A stretch of 64,000 nt of DNA from Geomesophilobacter sediminis (lineage in GTDB: Bacteria > Desulfobacterota > Desulfuromonadia > Geobacterales > Geobacteraceae), in assembly GCF_016458275.1 (NCBI RefSeq), contig NZ_JAEMHM010000018.1, positions 62,001 through 126,000 of the forward strand. Direction: 5' to 3'. A model generated the notes under the pieces. It was not told the origin of the DNA and did not search any database. It saw nothing but the letters and a program-made list of their open reading frames with translations. Positions 25,066 through 34,426 of the stretch are shown here, in pieces. Numbering within the stretch: the stretch's first letter is position 1; each line of letters begins with the position of its first letter. A program made the translations under genes and the position numbers.

Positions 25066-25097
25066 TCAATGCTCCGCTTTTGGAATAGAATCTCAAA

Positions 25098-25168
25098 ATC
25101 GCGGCAGGAATGGCGCTCCGGGCACCGGCATTGGCCGAAGCTGTAGGAGCGGCATTCCTGCCGCGATC
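25098..25168. repeat. REP-type palindrome, GGAGCGGCATTCCTGCCGCGAT family
   Basis: ATCGCGGCAGGAATG (25098-25112) and CATTCCTGCCGCGAT (25153-25167) are perfect inverted copies. The same family is at 34341 and, in a diverged GGGAGCGCC form, at 5334, 6024 and 58843. Confidence 0.85.
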
Positions 25169-25187
25169 GTACCTACCGCTTATTTGG

Positions 25188-25694
25188 TTACTGCCCCAGG
25201 CCGAGGATATCCTTCATTTTCCCCAGGTAGTAGGAAGGGCGATACTGCCTGGGAATCCGGTAGGTACCCTTCCGGTCGATCGGGACCGTCATGTGCCCCA
25301 CCGGGGTATCGAGGTCCAGTCCCGCGCGCAGCCGGTAGGGGACGTGGTCCGGGTCGGGATCGCGCTGCAACAGCGAGATCAAATCCCCGTAGGCGATCCG
25401 CACCGGGATGTTGAACTCGGTGGCCTCCTTCGGGGCGAAGGTGACCTCGTCGCGGGCGCCGCCTTTGGTCAGCGGGATGCCGCTTACCTCGAGGTCATAG
25501 CTGTAGCCCAGCAGGCGGATGTTGTAGCCGTTTTCGTTTTCGACCACCAGGTTCAGCTCCATCTGGGCCCCCCCGGCGTCGACGCCGACCATCTTGACGT
25601 CCTTCACGGTCACCACCGGCTGTTTGACGAAGGAGGTGCAGCCGGGAAGCAGGGTTACTACCACCAACAGCAGGAAAAGATAGTTTCGCAACAA
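25188..25694 (-). CDS. LEA14/WHy-type lipoprotein
   Basis: A 168-residue lipoprotein (MLRNYLFLLLVVVTLLPGC, lipobox LLPGC). The mature part resembles the LEA type 2/WHy fold: a beta-rich segment with KDVKMVGVDAGGAQMELNLV, then VVENENGYNIRLLGYSYDLEVSGIPL (quoted in part), the usual N-P-like centre of these domains. Such bacterial proteins are thought to be envelope stress proteins; the function is unproven. The start codon follows AGGAGC. It is monocistronic, flanked by the REP repeat. Confidence 0.85.
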   Translation of the reverse strand: MLRNYLFLLLVVVTLLPGCTSFVKQPVVTVKDVKMVGVDAGGAQMELNLVVENENGYNIRLLGYSYDLEVSGIPLTKGGARDEVTFAPKEATEFNIPVRIAYGDLISLLQRDPDPDHVPYRLRAGLDLDTPVGHMTVPIDRKGTYRIPRQYRPSYYLGKMKDILGLGQ

Positions 25695-25832
25695 TATGAG
25701 CTCCTAAAATGGCTGTGCCTTAGTACCGCGACCATGCCGTTCTCCGTGGGACTCGAAACATAAGAAAAGCGGGTCCCGGAACCGGAACCCGCACAATATA
25801 ACATAAATCGAATCACAAAAACCAAAGAGTTA

Positions 25833-26507
25833 TTATCGTCTTGCGAGCGTCACGCGCTCCTTTTTCTCGAGCTCGGCCAGGATCTCCTGCCGATACACCC
25901 GACGCTGTGCTTCGTAGATGCGCGCTGCGCGCCCACCACCACAGTACAGCCTTTTTGCCCGTGCCAGGTTTCCCTTGGCTATTCTCAGTTTTTCATGCAG
26001 CTCGCTCACCGCGGCCTGGGCGCATTTCTCATCGTCGCGCATCTCCCACGGCATGAATCCGTGGCTCAGTGCACGCTCGGGCATCAATTGCCAAACACCC
26101 ATGGCTCCTTTGGGCGAGGTCGCCTTCGAGGAGAGGCGGAAAGGGCCCGTTTCCGCAAGTGCAATTTCGGCAAGGTCCAGGGGGGAAAACATCGTCCCCT
26201 GGGTTGCCCGGTAGCAGATCTCCGCCAGCCATTTCGCCCGTTCGGACGAGGTCCGCTTGGCAAAGGTTTCGGTAATGGCGGGTATCAGTTTCTTTCTCCC
26301 CTCGAGAATCGCGTCCTTGGGCTCATCCACCACGACGAACGGGTGGGAAGGAAGCTCGGTCCCCTGGGGTTCCCCCTTTGAATAAATCCCCAGATCCATC
26401 GCCGAACTCGCCGGACTTACCGGCACCTCGGCCTGCTGGAAATGGGACTGGTCGCACGACACGATGAAAAACAGCAGTGCGATCAGCAAAACAGTAGTTT
26501 TGGTCAT
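25833..26507 (-). CDS. lytic-transglycosylase-like lipoprotein
   Basis: A 224-residue protein with a lipobox-like IVSC (Cys about 18). The central region has the outline of a goose-type/SLT transglycosylase: LAEIALAETGPFRLSSKATS followed by PKGAMGVWQLMPERAL (about 115-150). The Glu in ALAETGP is in the catalytic position and the GAMGVWQLMP stretch corresponds to the conserved G..G..Q..P motif. It would cleave peptidoglycan glycan strands in the periplasm. The C-terminus is helical and basic. The assignment rests on motif spacing only. Confidence 0.78.
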   Translation of the reverse strand: MTKTTVLLIALLFFIVSCDQSHFQQAEVPVSPASSAMDLGIYSKGEPQGTELPSHPFVVVDEPKDAILEGRKKLIPAITETFAKRTSSERAKWLAEICYRATQGTMFSPLDLAEIALAETGPFRLSSKATSPKGAMGVWQLMPERALSHGFMPWEMRDDEKCAQAAVSELHEKLRIAKGNLARAKRLYCGGGRAARIYEAQRRVYRQEILAELEKKERVTLARR

Positions 26508-26993
26508 AGACGGTCACTAGATGGCTTCTGCCGGCTCTTTAGGTAGTTTGTTACGTAAATGTCGGTAAAGCCTGCGCCAATCATCTCCTTTCATTGGATT
26601 AAGCTCCGCTTAGAATGCGGAACAGTGTACTCAAATAAGAGCCAATTGCAAGCATTAACATTAGAAATTTTAAATTTACTTTTAATTTCACGGGCGTATC
26701 GCCCCGTCCCGATACCGAGCGCACCTCAAGACGCAATTCGGGTAAGGAATGAGTGAAAAGCCTGCCGGGGGCGGCATATGTGCCGTCGCGAATCGGTCTC
26801 AAAGGCGGCCTAGGCCGCAGCAAAAAGATCGCCCGTAGGTTGTTGGAGGAAAGGGCTGGAGGTGGTGGAAGTCGTAGGAAGGGTAGTTCCGGAAGAATTC
26901 GCGACAACGTCAGTCAAGGAAGAGGAAGAGGGTCCGATCCAGGCGGCCCGCTTCACTATTTTGTTTTTAATGCTGAATCACTGGCCGAAGCCT
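26508..26993. other. gene-free stretch
   Basis: Between the transglycosylase start and the trpB stop. An AT-rich segment at 26625-26690 and a GGCGGCCTAGGCCGC palindrome (about 26803) stand out. A 102-residue minus frame (26599-26907) ends in a hydrophobic stretch but has no ribosome-binding site and matches nothing recognised. Confidence 0.6.
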
Positions 26994-28184
26994 CTACAGT
27001 TGAACCCCCATGCGCTCGGCAACGGTATGGATATCCTTGTCGCCCCGGCCGGAGAGGCAGACGACGATGGTCTCCTCACGGCCCAGGGTCGGCGCCAGCC
27101 GGATGGCGTGCGCCACAGCATGCGACGATTCCAGAGCAGGTATGATGCCCTCCTCGAGAGTGAGGGTTTGGAACGCATCCATCGCTTCGTCGTCGGTGAC
27201 CGAGACGTAGCTGGCCCGGCCGCTGTCCTTCAACCAGGCGTGCTCGGGACCGACACCGGGATAATCCAACCCGGCGGAGATGGAGTGGGCGTGGGCGATC
27301 TGGCCGAACTGATCCTGCAGCAGGTACGTCTTGTTCCCGTGCAGGACGCCGACCGTGCCGGCGCAAAGCGGTGCCGCATGCTTGCCGGTCTCGATCCCAA
27401 ACCCAGCCGCCTCGACTCCGATCATCCGGACCGAGGCGTCGTTCATGAAAGCGTGGAACAGTCCGATGGCATTACTGCCGCCGCCGACCGCCGCCACGAG
27501 ATAATCGGGTAGTCTACCCTCGGCCTCGAGATGTTGCGCTCGTGCCTCCTCCCCGATGATCGATTGAAAATCGCGCACCATGAGCGGGTAAGGATGCGGT
27601 CCCGCCACGGTGCCGATGATGTAAAAGGTGTTCTCCACGTAGGTAACCCAGTGACGCAGCGCTTCGTTCATCGCGTCCTTGAGCGTTGCGGTCCCCGAAG
27701 TTACCGGCGTCACCTTGGCCCCCAGGAGTTTCATCCGGAAGACGTTGAGCGACTGGCGCCGGATGTCCTCCTCCCCCATGAAGACTTCGCACTCCATCCC
27801 GAAGAGCGCGGCCACGGTCGCGGTCGCGACGCCGTGCTGGCCGGCGCCGGTTTCGGCGATGACCCTTTTTTTCCCCATTCTCCTGGCGAGGAGCCCCTGA
27901 CCGATGGTGTTGTTGACCTTGTGGGCGCCGGTGTGGTTCAGATCCTCCCGCTTGAGATAGATCTTCGCCCCCCCCAGTTTCTTGCTGAGCTTCTCGGCAT
28001 AGTAAAGGGGGTTGGGACGCCCAACGTACTGACGCAGGTAGTACGCGAACTCCTCCTTGAACTCCTTGTCGTTGCGGAAATGCTCGTAAGCCTTTTCCAG
28101 CTCCTGGAGTGCAGGGATCAGCGTCTCGGAGACGTAGCGTCCGCCGAAAGGTCCGAAATGTCCGCTGTGGTCAGGTTGGGTCAA
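26994..28184 (-). CDS. trpB: tryptophan synthase beta subunit
   Basis: PLP enzyme that joins indole and serine to give tryptophan, 396 residues. Motifs are [15 protein letters not shown] at the N-terminus, [33 protein letters not shown] with the PLP lysine, [25 protein letters not shown] and [11 protein letters not shown]. This is the TrpB1 type that partners with TrpA. No ATG is in place; the start is TTG at 28184, preceded by GGAGGA. No other trp genes are nearby, so the pathway is scattered, or this gene is separately controlled. It is divergent from trmL. Confidence 0.96.
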   Translation of the reverse strand: MTQPDHSGHFGPFGGRYVSETLIPALQELEKAYEHFRNDKEFKEEFAYYLRQYVGRPNPLYYAEKLSKKLGGAKIYLKREDLNHTGAHKVNNTIGQGLLARRMGKKRVIAETGAGQHGVATATVAALFGMECEVFMGEEDIRRQSLNVFRMKLLGAKVTPVTSGTATLKDAMNEALRHWVTYVENTFYIIGTVAGPHPYPLMVRDFQSIIGEEARAQHLEAEGRLPDYLVAAVGGGSNAIGLFHAFMNDASVRMIGVEAAGFGIETGKHAAPLCAGTVGVLHGNKTYLLQDQFGQIAHAHSISAGLDYPGVGPEHAWLKDSGRASYVSVTDDEAMDAFQTLTLEEGIIPALESSHAVAHAIRLAPTLGREETIVVCLSGRGDKDIHTVAERMGVQL

Positions 28185-28449
28185 AACTTCCTCCGTGGTG
28201 TCAGTGGGATGGTCATCATAGCCCCTACCCCGGCAAATTGCAAGCACAGCAAAAGAAACCACAGTATTTACGGGCAGATACAACAGCTAAAATTGCATTT
28301 TCGCCCTTTTTGAGATAGAACAGGGAATCTTCTTTCCAGTACCACCGCATCGCAGATGGGAAGAAGTTCCCACAACCTTTTCTCTGTGCCAAGGCAGGTA
28401 CGGTCCGGCACGGTCCGGGAGGAAGGAAAAACCGTCAGGAGTGTCCAAA

Positions 28450-28926
28450 ATGTCTGTAGCAATGCCTTTCCATATCGTCCTCGTCGAGCCGGAAATCCCC
28501 CCCAATACCGGCAATATCGCCCGTCTCTGCGGCGCGACCGGGACGGTTTTGCATCTGGTGGGAAAGCTCGGGTTTTCCACCGACGACCGCTATCTCAAGC
28601 GGGCCGGCCTCGACTATTGGAGCGAGGTGGAGATCCATTACTGGGAAAACCTGGAGGAGCTGGCCAAGGCGTATCCCGGGGCCCGCTTCATCTACACGAG
28701 CAAGAAGGCGGCGAAAAGCCATGTGGCGATGGAATTCAAGGAGGGCGATTTCATCGTGTTCGGGAAGGAAACCAGGGGGTTGCCCGAGGAGCTGATCGAC
28801 GCGAATCCGGAAACCTCGGTACGGATCCCGATCTTGGGAAAGGTGCGCAGCCTCAACCTCTCCACCTCGGCAGGTATCGTACTGTACGAGGCGCTGAGAC
28901 AGACGGGAAAACTGACGGGACAATGA
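28450..28926 (+). CDS. trmL: tRNA (cytidine/uridine-34-2'-O)-methyltransferase
   Basis: A SPOUT-family methyltransferase of 158 residues that methylates the wobble ribose of tRNA-Leu. Signatures are PFHIVLVEPEIPPNTGNIAR at the N-terminus, then DFIVFGKETRGLPEELID and the knot motif VRIPILGKVRSLNLSTSAGI at the C-terminus. The length is the family standard. The ATG at 28450 is chosen because AGGAG is 8 bases upstream; a GTG nine bases earlier directly abuts that sequence. Confidence 0.95.
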   Translation: MSVAMPFHIVLVEPEIPPNTGNIARLCGATGTVLHLVGKLGFSTDDRYLKRAGLDYWSEVEIHYWENLEELAKAYPGARFIYTSKKAAKSHVAMEFKEGDFIVFGKETRGLPEELIDANPETSVRIPILGKVRSLNLSTSAGIVLYEALRQTGKLTGQ

Positions 28927-29489
28927 GACAGTGAAACGTCGAAACCAATAAGGCTGCGGATCCTGTGGGGGCGCCCTGCGAGGTTGATTGCCAACCGTCG
29001 GTGAGGCCTGGCGCCAGGCAAAAAAAAAGCGCCGGTAGGAAGGAGGACTCCCAGCCAGCGCAAAATGGGTTGATGCGCTCTCAAGCATCGATCTTCTTAC
29101 TACAACAACAATGCCAAAGTCACAGGCGCACCCATTTCTCTCATAAGCCATTGAATCAGCGGCACTAATCAGATATAAAATTTCACCAATCCAGAACCTG
29201 CCACTGCAACTTCTTGAACAACTGCTCCCCCCATTGTCTTCTGGTCCTGGCATAACCCTGCGCCGCATCACGCAAATCCTGCATTTGTCCTTTTCTTGCA
29301 CAGCGTCCCTGATTTTGAACAGGGACAACAGACAAGCAACAGGTCATCGCCGCAGCATTGCCGCTGCTACCGTTGCCCCCAATTCCATCTATCGTGAAGA
29401 AGGTCAACTACAGGTAGGGGCGCAGCATGCTGGGCCCATCCATCCTTGACCTACTCCCTCTCCCCGAGTGCGGGGGGTGGTACCGCCAA
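28927..29489. other. gene-free stretch after trmL
   Basis: Open frames exist on the minus strand, for example a 74-residue one at 29183-29407 ending LFKKLQWQVLDW, but none has both a ribosome-binding site and a recognisable family. A GGCGCC palindromic repeat near 28968 and a TAGGGGCGCAGCATGCTGGG word at 29415 (also near 6127 with one mismatch) are the only structures noticed. Confidence 0.55.
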
Positions 29490-29533
29490 GGAAAACAAAA
29501 GGGGCTTCCTGATCGGAGCCCCTTTTGTTTTCC
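29490..29533. terminator. bidirectional terminator, 17-bp perfect stem
   Basis: GGAAAACAAAAGGGGCT pairs without mismatch with AGCCCCTTTTGTTTTCC around a 10-base loop. It serves the minus-strand Tim44-like gene. Confidence 0.92.
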
Positions 29534-29553
29534 TGCCTGAACCGCTGCGGCAC

Positions 29554-30516
29554 TTATTTCTGATTTATCGCCGCCAGCCTCCAGGGATTGTTTCCCACCG
29601 GCCGGGTGAAGGTCCAGTACTCTTCGAACTTCACCGGATCGGTCTTGCTCCCGGCTACCACCGCACCGGTGGCGTCCTCGGTCGTGTAGTCGAGGAGGTT
29701 CGCGTAGATCAGGGCGGTGATGAAATCCTTCCCTTCCTCCTGCCACGCCTCGGATACCTCCACGGTGCGCACCGCGATGTTCTCCAGGCGGTTCACCCGC
29801 CCCTGGCTCTTCAGATCGTCGATGTCGCGCTGGAAGATGCCGCGCATCTCCTCGGTGAGCAACCCATTCACGCTGCTCAGGTCGCGGTTCATCCACGCCC
29901 CCTGGATCTTGAAGAAGATGTCCATGACGTTGTCGTTGAACCGTTGTTCGTCGAAGCCGGGGTCCATCTGCCGGATGTAGGAAAGCCCTTCCTCCAGCTC
30001 GCTCGGGCCCTGGGTGCCGCCGTAGCCCTGATTCTGGTACTCGTTCATCTGGATCACGTTCCCCTGGCCGTTGCGCCCGCTGTCCTGGTAATAAGGCTCC
30101 GAGCTCCGTTTTCTGGTCACGAAGCGGTAGATCAGGTACCCGATCCCGGCCAGGAGCAGGATTTCGAACAGCCCGATTCCCCCGCCGCCACCGTAACCGC
30201 CGCCAAAGCCCAAGGAGCGGAAGAGCATGCCGCCCAGGAAGCCGCCCGCCATCCCCCCCAGCATGCTGCGGAAGAAACCGCCCGCCGGGCGCGGCTGCTG
30301 AAAGGGTTGCTGATACGGCTGCTGAGTGGGCGACGGGGCGTACTGGCGCGACGGTGCCTGGGAGGGCGGCGCAACCGGACGGCTGTAGCTGCGGGAGCCG
30401 CGGCTCCCCATCGAGCGTCCTCCACCGGCGCGCGCATCGGCATCGCCTGCGGTAACCGTCATCCCGACCACCGAAAGTGCCGCCAATAGTGCGAAGAGTC
30501 TCAAGTATCTCTGCAT
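29554..30516 (-). CDS. Tim44-like domain membrane protein
   Basis: A 320-residue exported or membrane protein. A signal peptide (about 1-28) is followed by an Arg/Ser/Gly then Gln/Pro-rich low-complexity region (about 30-90). Then come a Gly-rich segment, a transmembrane helix (about 125-150, IGLFEILLLAGIGYLIYRFV) and a C-terminal Tim44-like domain (about 185-320, with DIFFKIQGAWMNRDLSSVNG and EEMRGIFQRDIDDLKSQGR). Bacterial proteins of this layout are common and functionally uncharacterised. The ATG at 30516 follows AAAGGAG. Confidence 0.88.
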   Translation of the reverse strand: MQRYLRLFALLAALSVVGMTVTAGDADARAGGGRSMGSRGSRSYSRPVAPPSQAPSRQYAPSPTQQPYQQPFQQPRPAGGFFRSMLGGMAGGFLGGMLFRSLGFGGGYGGGGGIGLFEILLLAGIGYLIYRFVTRKRSSEPYYQDSGRNGQGNVIQMNEYQNQGYGGTQGPSELEEGLSYIRQMDPGFDEQRFNDNVMDIFFKIQGAWMNRDLSSVNGLLTEEMRGIFQRDIDDLKSQGRVNRLENIAVRTVEVSEAWQEEGKDFITALIYANLLDYTTEDATGAVVAGSKTDPVKFEEYWTFTRPVGNNPWRLAAINQK

Positions 30517-30652
30517 GTTGTTGCTCCTTTTGCCCTGAACGGTTGTGGCCCCGGCCCCCATGGGGACCGCGGTCCGGGGCTGTCTACGTTGACTGAGCCT
30601 GCCGGCGCAATGTAAGCATCGCTTCGGCAATTTTCAACCCATTATTTCATTT

Positions 30653-31450
30653 TCACCGCGACGCCTCGTTTTTCCCCAGCCGAGCCTCGAGGAAATCCTG
30701 CAAATGGGCAACTGCCCCCAACACCTCGGGAGCGTCCGGCAGGGTTGCCGCGATCTGATCGATGATCTTGCGCTCGCGGACCAGCGCCAGTGTCGCCTTG
30801 AAGTTGATGTCGTAAAGCCAGGAGAGCTGCAGCATCTTGAAGTCGTCCAGGGTCTTAAGCTGGGTGAGACGGACGATCTCTCCGGCGTGAACCGTTGCCA
30901 CCACCTCCGGCGAGCACCCCGGCACTTCGGGAAGCCCGAGTGCGGCCGCGGAAGCGCGTTCCTCCGGCGGGGCCTGGTAGTACTCGATGAACACGCGCCA
31001 GATGTCGAGCTTGTCGGCGTCGCGCACCAGGAGCAGGAGGTCGCGGCTTTGCGGATCGAGCCCTTGGGGGATGCTGAACACGTTGTGGAGCCGGACGGCG
31101 GTATGGATGCTGGCGGCCTCGCCGGCCGGGAGGGAGCGCAGCAGATCGCTTTCGGAAAGGATCTGCGCGGAGAGGTGGGCGTGATTGACGGAATCGCTGT
31201 CGCGAAAGGTGCCGTAGCTGCGGTACTGGGGGAAACGGCCGAGATCGTGGCAAAGCGCAGTGATCCCGGCAAGGAAACGACGACGCTCGTCTCCCTCCGC
31301 CGCGATCAGCAAAATACCTTCCAAAACCTTCCGGGTGTGCAGCTCCTTCAGGTCGTAGTTGCGCTGGTCGTCGGGATTGTCGCTACGGTAAGAACGGCAG
31401 TAGGTCTCGAACCACTCCAGAAAAGGAGCCAGGTCGTTCGCCAGGTTCAT
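30653..31450 (-). CDS. HD-domain phosphohydrolase-like protein
   Basis: A 265-residue soluble protein with the metal-binding pattern of the HD superfamily: LHTRKVLEGIL, then ITALCHDLGRFPQYRSYGTF, VNHAHLSAQIL and a late ADKLDIWRVF. The HD pair plus flanking His and Asp residues are all present, so hydrolase activity is expected; the substrate (nucleotide or cyclic nucleotide) is not identifiable. Its ATG overlaps the stop of the PilZ gene by one base (TAATG), indicating coupled translation. The pairing with PilZ suggests, but does not prove, a link to c-di-GMP signalling. Confidence 0.88.
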   Translation of the reverse strand: MNLANDLAPFLEWFETYCRSYRSDNPDDQRNYDLKELHTRKVLEGILLIAAEGDERRRFLAGITALCHDLGRFPQYRSYGTFRDSDSVNHAHLSAQILSESDLLRSLPAGEAASIHTAVRLHNVFSIPQGLDPQSRDLLLLVRDADKLDIWRVFIEYYQAPPEERASAAALGLPEVPGCSPEVVATVHAGEIVRLTQLKTLDDFKMLQLSWLYDINFKATLALVRERKIIDQIAATLPDAPEVLGAVAHLQDFLEARLGKNEASR

Positions 31451-31833
31451 TACTCGCCTTTTTGGGGAGTCTCGATCTTCTTGCGCACGTAGTCGGCGAA
31501 CTCGGTCAGTACCTGGGTCACGTCTCCCATCTGGTAGGAGATGACGCTGCGCAGGTGCGCAAAGGAATCGATGTCCATCTTTTCGAAAATGCAGCCGAGC
31601 CCCGTCTCTTCGCAACGCGCGACCGAACCGCTCACGTTGATCACGATCGGATCGGCGGCGGAGAGGTAGATGGTGATCTCGACGGGAGTTCCGACCGGCA
31701 GTTTCTCTTCAGTCTGCACGAAGATGCCGTGCATGCTGATGTCCTTCACCTCACCCTTAAGAGTGACTCCGTCGGCCTGGAGCAGCGCCGAAACCTTGAA
31801 TGATACCCGGGAAAAGTCCCTCTTGTCTTGCAT
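31450..31833 (-). CDS. PilZ-domain protein
   Basis: A 127-residue single-domain c-di-GMP receptor candidate. The two PilZ binding elements are visible: a basic RDFSRV patch near residues 5-10 (RxxxR type) and DISMHGIFV (D/N-x-S-x-x-G) at about 32-40. An extra C-terminal helix of about 30 residues follows. It is the upstream gene of a two-gene unit with the HD protein. AGAGGTG precedes the ATG. Confidence 0.92.
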   Translation of the reverse strand: MQDKRDFSRVSFKVSALLQADGVTLKGEVKDISMHGIFVQTEEKLPVGTPVEITIYLSAADPIVINVSGSVARCEETGLGCIFEKMDIDSFAHLRSVISYQMGDVTQVLTEFADYVRKKIETPQKGE

Positions 31834-31856
31834 GGCAACACCTCTTTGCCTTGGTT

Positions 31857-31883
31857 AAAAAAAGGGGGCCTGGGGCCCCCTTT
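31857..31883 (-). terminator. terminator after the aldolase gene
   Basis: AAAGGGGGCC/GGCCCCCTTT hairpin followed by T-run on the minus strand. Confidence 0.88.
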
Positions 31884-31921
31884 CGGTTCTACCGTCCACT
31901 ACCAGACTGCAACAGACAGGA

Positions 31922-33205
31922 TCAGTCTTCGAAATTGCCGGCGGGACCCTTGTCGCGGGAAAGCCCCTGGGCCTGCTTGGCGAGCATCTCGCGGGTCCAG
32001 TCCGCCGGGTTCTCGATCCGTTTCCCTTTGGCGCCGAGATCGTACGAGCCGGCGGCGAGGATCGCGGCAATCGCCAAGGGCGCGGTGTCGGCGGAATTGA
32101 AGACCTTGGTGATCAGCTCGTAGGCGAACGCCTCGACCCGGGCCGCCATCCGCTCGCGGATCTCGCGCGGCTGGGCCAAAAGCTTGTTCTCGAAGGGGAG
32201 GTTGAGGTTCTTGTAATCCCCCTTCTTCCACCCCTTGGATTCGGCGAAGGCGACCATCTCGCCCCACAGCTCCTCGCTCATCCCTTCGCCCTTGACCTTG
32301 ATGAAGTTGCCGTTGGCGTCGAGGTTGGCGTTGCCGTACTCGTTCACCTCGAGCCCCCAGGAGACGAACTGCAGCGCGGTCGCGACGTTGGCTTTGGTGG
32401 TGCGGGTCTTGGTGGCGATGGCGCGGAGCCGGTCGTAGGAGTTGCCGGAGGTCCCGTGCTGGGCCCCGTTCACCCCGTACTGCTTGATCGCCTCGTGGAT
32501 CTCGGCGGTCAGCTCGACCTGGATACCGGCGTCGCTCGCCTCGATCCCATGGGTGGTGCCGTTGTTGAGGGCGATCCAGTCCGGGAAGATGTCGTGGGCG
32601 TTGAGCCCGCGGATCAGGAAGAGCGCCTCGTCCACGGTGGAGAGCCCCTCTTTCCCTTTGATCTCGCCGACCTCGGTCTCAAGGCTCGCCCAGGCCGGGA
32701 TGAAGCTGTTCAGCTCGAGGTTGGCCAGGAGATTCTCTTCGTCCGGCAGGTGCGAAGCGTCGATGGCGATCGAGGTGATGCCGGCATCGAACATGCTCGG
32801 GATCTCGACCTTCGCGGAGGCGATGTCGCCGGCGTTCTTGATGCCGTAGTGGTCGGCGTGAATGGCAACCGGGATGGTGATGCCCAGTTCGTTGCATACC
32901 GCGTCCACCTGGCGCGCCATATTCCAGTAGTTCACCGGGCAGTAGGCCTTCTGGCCCCCCTCGGATTTCGCTATCTCGATGATGACGGCGGCGTTCGCCC
33001 GCTGGGCGGCGGCCAGTACGCCACGGATCACGAAATGGTTCCTGCCGTTGGCGGCCAGCGCCAGGGCATGCCCTTTCGCGTTCATCGCCCGGTCGATCGC
33101 CTTGCCGCTCACCAGCAGCGCTTTCGAATTCGGGAACAGCCGTCCGATGTTGGGGGGGCGGCCGACCTCAAGCGCCTTCACGTAGTCAGAATTTGCTGCC
33201 GACAT
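31922..33205 (-). CDS. class II fructose-bisphosphate aldolase
   Basis: A zinc-dependent glycolytic/gluconeogenic aldolase of 427 residues, the longer type. Metal-binding and catalytic segments are IPVAIHADHYGIKNAGD, ITSIAIDASHLPDEEN, WIALNNGTTHGIEASDAGIQ and YGVNGAQHGTSGNSYD. The ATG at 33205 is preceded by GGAGGAG 5 bases upstream; a longer in-frame start at 33250 has no such site. It is monocistronic with its own terminator. Confidence 0.93.
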   Translation of the reverse strand: MSAANSDYVKALEVGRPPNIGRLFPNSKALLVSGKAIDRAMNAKGHALALAANGRNHFVIRGVLAAAQRANAAVIIEIAKSEGGQKAYCPVNYWNMARQVDAVCNELGITIPVAIHADHYGIKNAGDIASAKVEIPSMFDAGITSIAIDASHLPDEENLLANLELNSFIPAWASLETEVGEIKGKEGLSTVDEALFLIRGLNAHDIFPDWIALNNGTTHGIEASDAGIQVELTAEIHEAIKQYGVNGAQHGTSGNSYDRLRAIATKTRTTKANVATALQFVSWGLEVNEYGNANLDANGNFIKVKGEGMSEELWGEMVAFAESKGWKKGDYKNLNLPFENKLLAQPREIRERMAARVEAFAYELITKVFNSADTAPLAIAAILAAGSYDLGAKGKRIENPADWTREMLAKQAQGLSRDKGPAGNFED

Positions 33206-33301
33206 ATCTCCTCCTTGTGCTGGAAAATTAAAAACCGCCATCTCACGCAAAAATGAGGACCTTATAACATTTTAATTCTTAAAAGGCAAGGACTGATCGT
33301 C

Positions 33302-34237
33302 TCATTTGCCAAACACCATTTCACCTGCGTTTCCGCCGGCATAGAGGATGCTGCCGAGGTATTCGCCGCGCCAATAGCCCGACGCGATCCCCGGCGCCAG
33401 CCCCGCTGCCGTATCGCGGAAGGTGAAGGAGAGGGCCGGATGAGGCGCCTCGCGGTAGGTCACCTTTTCCACGGCGAGCGGGCGGCGCCACAGGACCGGG
33501 AATTCATCGTCGACCGCCAGCGGATGCGGCGCCGCCGCCAGATTGCCGGGAGCGACCAGGTAGCGGGTACCCTTCTCGCGGGAGGGAAGCCGGGCATGGA
33601 GCAGAAGCTCCCCCTCGCCGGGACCGTTGAGCCGGAAATCGTAGCTGGGGGTCCAGGAAACGCCGTCCCGCAGGTAGGAGATCCGGGTCCGTTTTCCGGT
33701 GGTCCAGACCCGCACCAGCGCCTCGCCCTTGCGCGCCTTCCGGATCTCGTCTTCGACCGATTTGAGCGCCCCCTGGGCCTTCTTCTTCGCCCGGTGGACC
33801 TGGTCCAGCTGCCCCAGGGCATAGTCGGCGCCCTGCCGGATCTGCCCCATGGGATCGGGGTTGTTCTTGCTCTTGCGCGGCGCCCGGCTGGTGTGCGATT
33901 TAGCCGCAGCGGCGAAGATCTCCTCGCGCAGCTCCAGCGACTCGATCCGCTCCAGGAGCGCACCTTTCCGTTCCTCGAGCCGGGCCAGCTCCGAAGCCGG
34001 CCGCGGATCGTGCTCCGCCGGGACGACCTCGACCCGCTGCACCGTTCCACCCAGCGGCTTCACCCGCAGCGAATCCTTGCGAAACGATTCCGGCAGCGGG
34101 AGTTCCAGGTAGCCGCCGGAAGCGGTGACCTCCTGCTCGACCCGGGCTCCGTCCAGGTAGAGGATCACCTGCTTTTGCGCCGCCTCGACCGAGGATACCG
34201 AAAGAAGAACGACCACCGCCCAGAGCATCTTTCGCAT
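33302..34237 (-). CDS. DUF4140/DUF4139-like exported protein
   Basis: A 311-residue protein with a cleavable signal peptide (SSVEAAQKQ). The region after it (VILYLDGARVEQEVTASGGY) resembles the DUF4140 N-terminal domain of mucoidy-inhibitor-like proteins, followed by a helical coiled coil (about 85-175, ERKGALLERIESLELREE). The later part (TRISYLRDGVSWTPSYDFRL) matches the start of DUF4139. The whole is shorter than typical family members of 500 residues or more, so the C-terminal beta domain appears curtailed. No frameshift is evident. Function unknown. Confidence 0.68.
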   Translation of the reverse strand: MRKMLWAVVVLLSVSSVEAAQKQVILYLDGARVEQEVTASGGYLELPLPESFRKDSLRVKPLGGTVQRVEVVPAEHDPRPASELARLEERKGALLERIESLELREEIFAAAAKSHTSRAPRKSKNNPDPMGQIRQGADYALGQLDQVHRAKKKAQGALKSVEDEIRKARKGEALVRVWTTGKRTRISYLRDGVSWTPSYDFRLNGPGEGELLLHARLPSREKGTRYLVAPGNLAAAPHPLAVDDEFPVLWRRPLAVEKVTYREAPHPALSFTFRDTAAGLAPGIASGYWRGEYLGSILYAGGNAGEMVFGK

Positions 34238-34340
34238 GGAGCCACCTCCCGAAGGTTCGTTTTGACCGCGAAAGAGTCAAATGTAACCACCGGAAGGCCT
34301 TTTGCAACGACGTCGGCAACTCAGTCGGAAGCGATTCATT

Positions 34341-34404
34341 GGTAGGAGCGGCATTCCTGCCGTGACCGGCAGTTGCGAATCGCGGCAGGAAGGCCGCTCC
34401 TGCA
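34341..34404. repeat. REP-type inverted pair
   Basis: GTAGGAGCGGCATTCCTGCC and GGCAGGAAGGCCGCTCCTGC face each other over 64 bases, flanking GTGACCGGCAGTTGCGAATC. Confidence 0.85.
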
Positions 34405-34426
34405 GAGAATGGCGCCCGCGCCCCGG

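Noticed and set aside
26599-26907. 102-codon minus-strand frame with hydrophobic C-terminus
   Set aside because: Proline/arginine-rich start, no ribosome-binding site, no homologue recognised.
28968-29000. Another REP unit of the GGAGCGCC family
   Set aside because: Only GTGGGGGCGCCC is shared, too little to assign.
29183-29407. 74-codon minus-strand frame
   Set aside because: Has no Shine-Dalgarno and no family resemblance; left as part of the gene-free interval.
33302-34237. Frameshifted full-length DUF4139 gene
   Set aside because: The short product was checked for continuation in other frames; no matching sequence follows the stop, so it is treated as a compact form.
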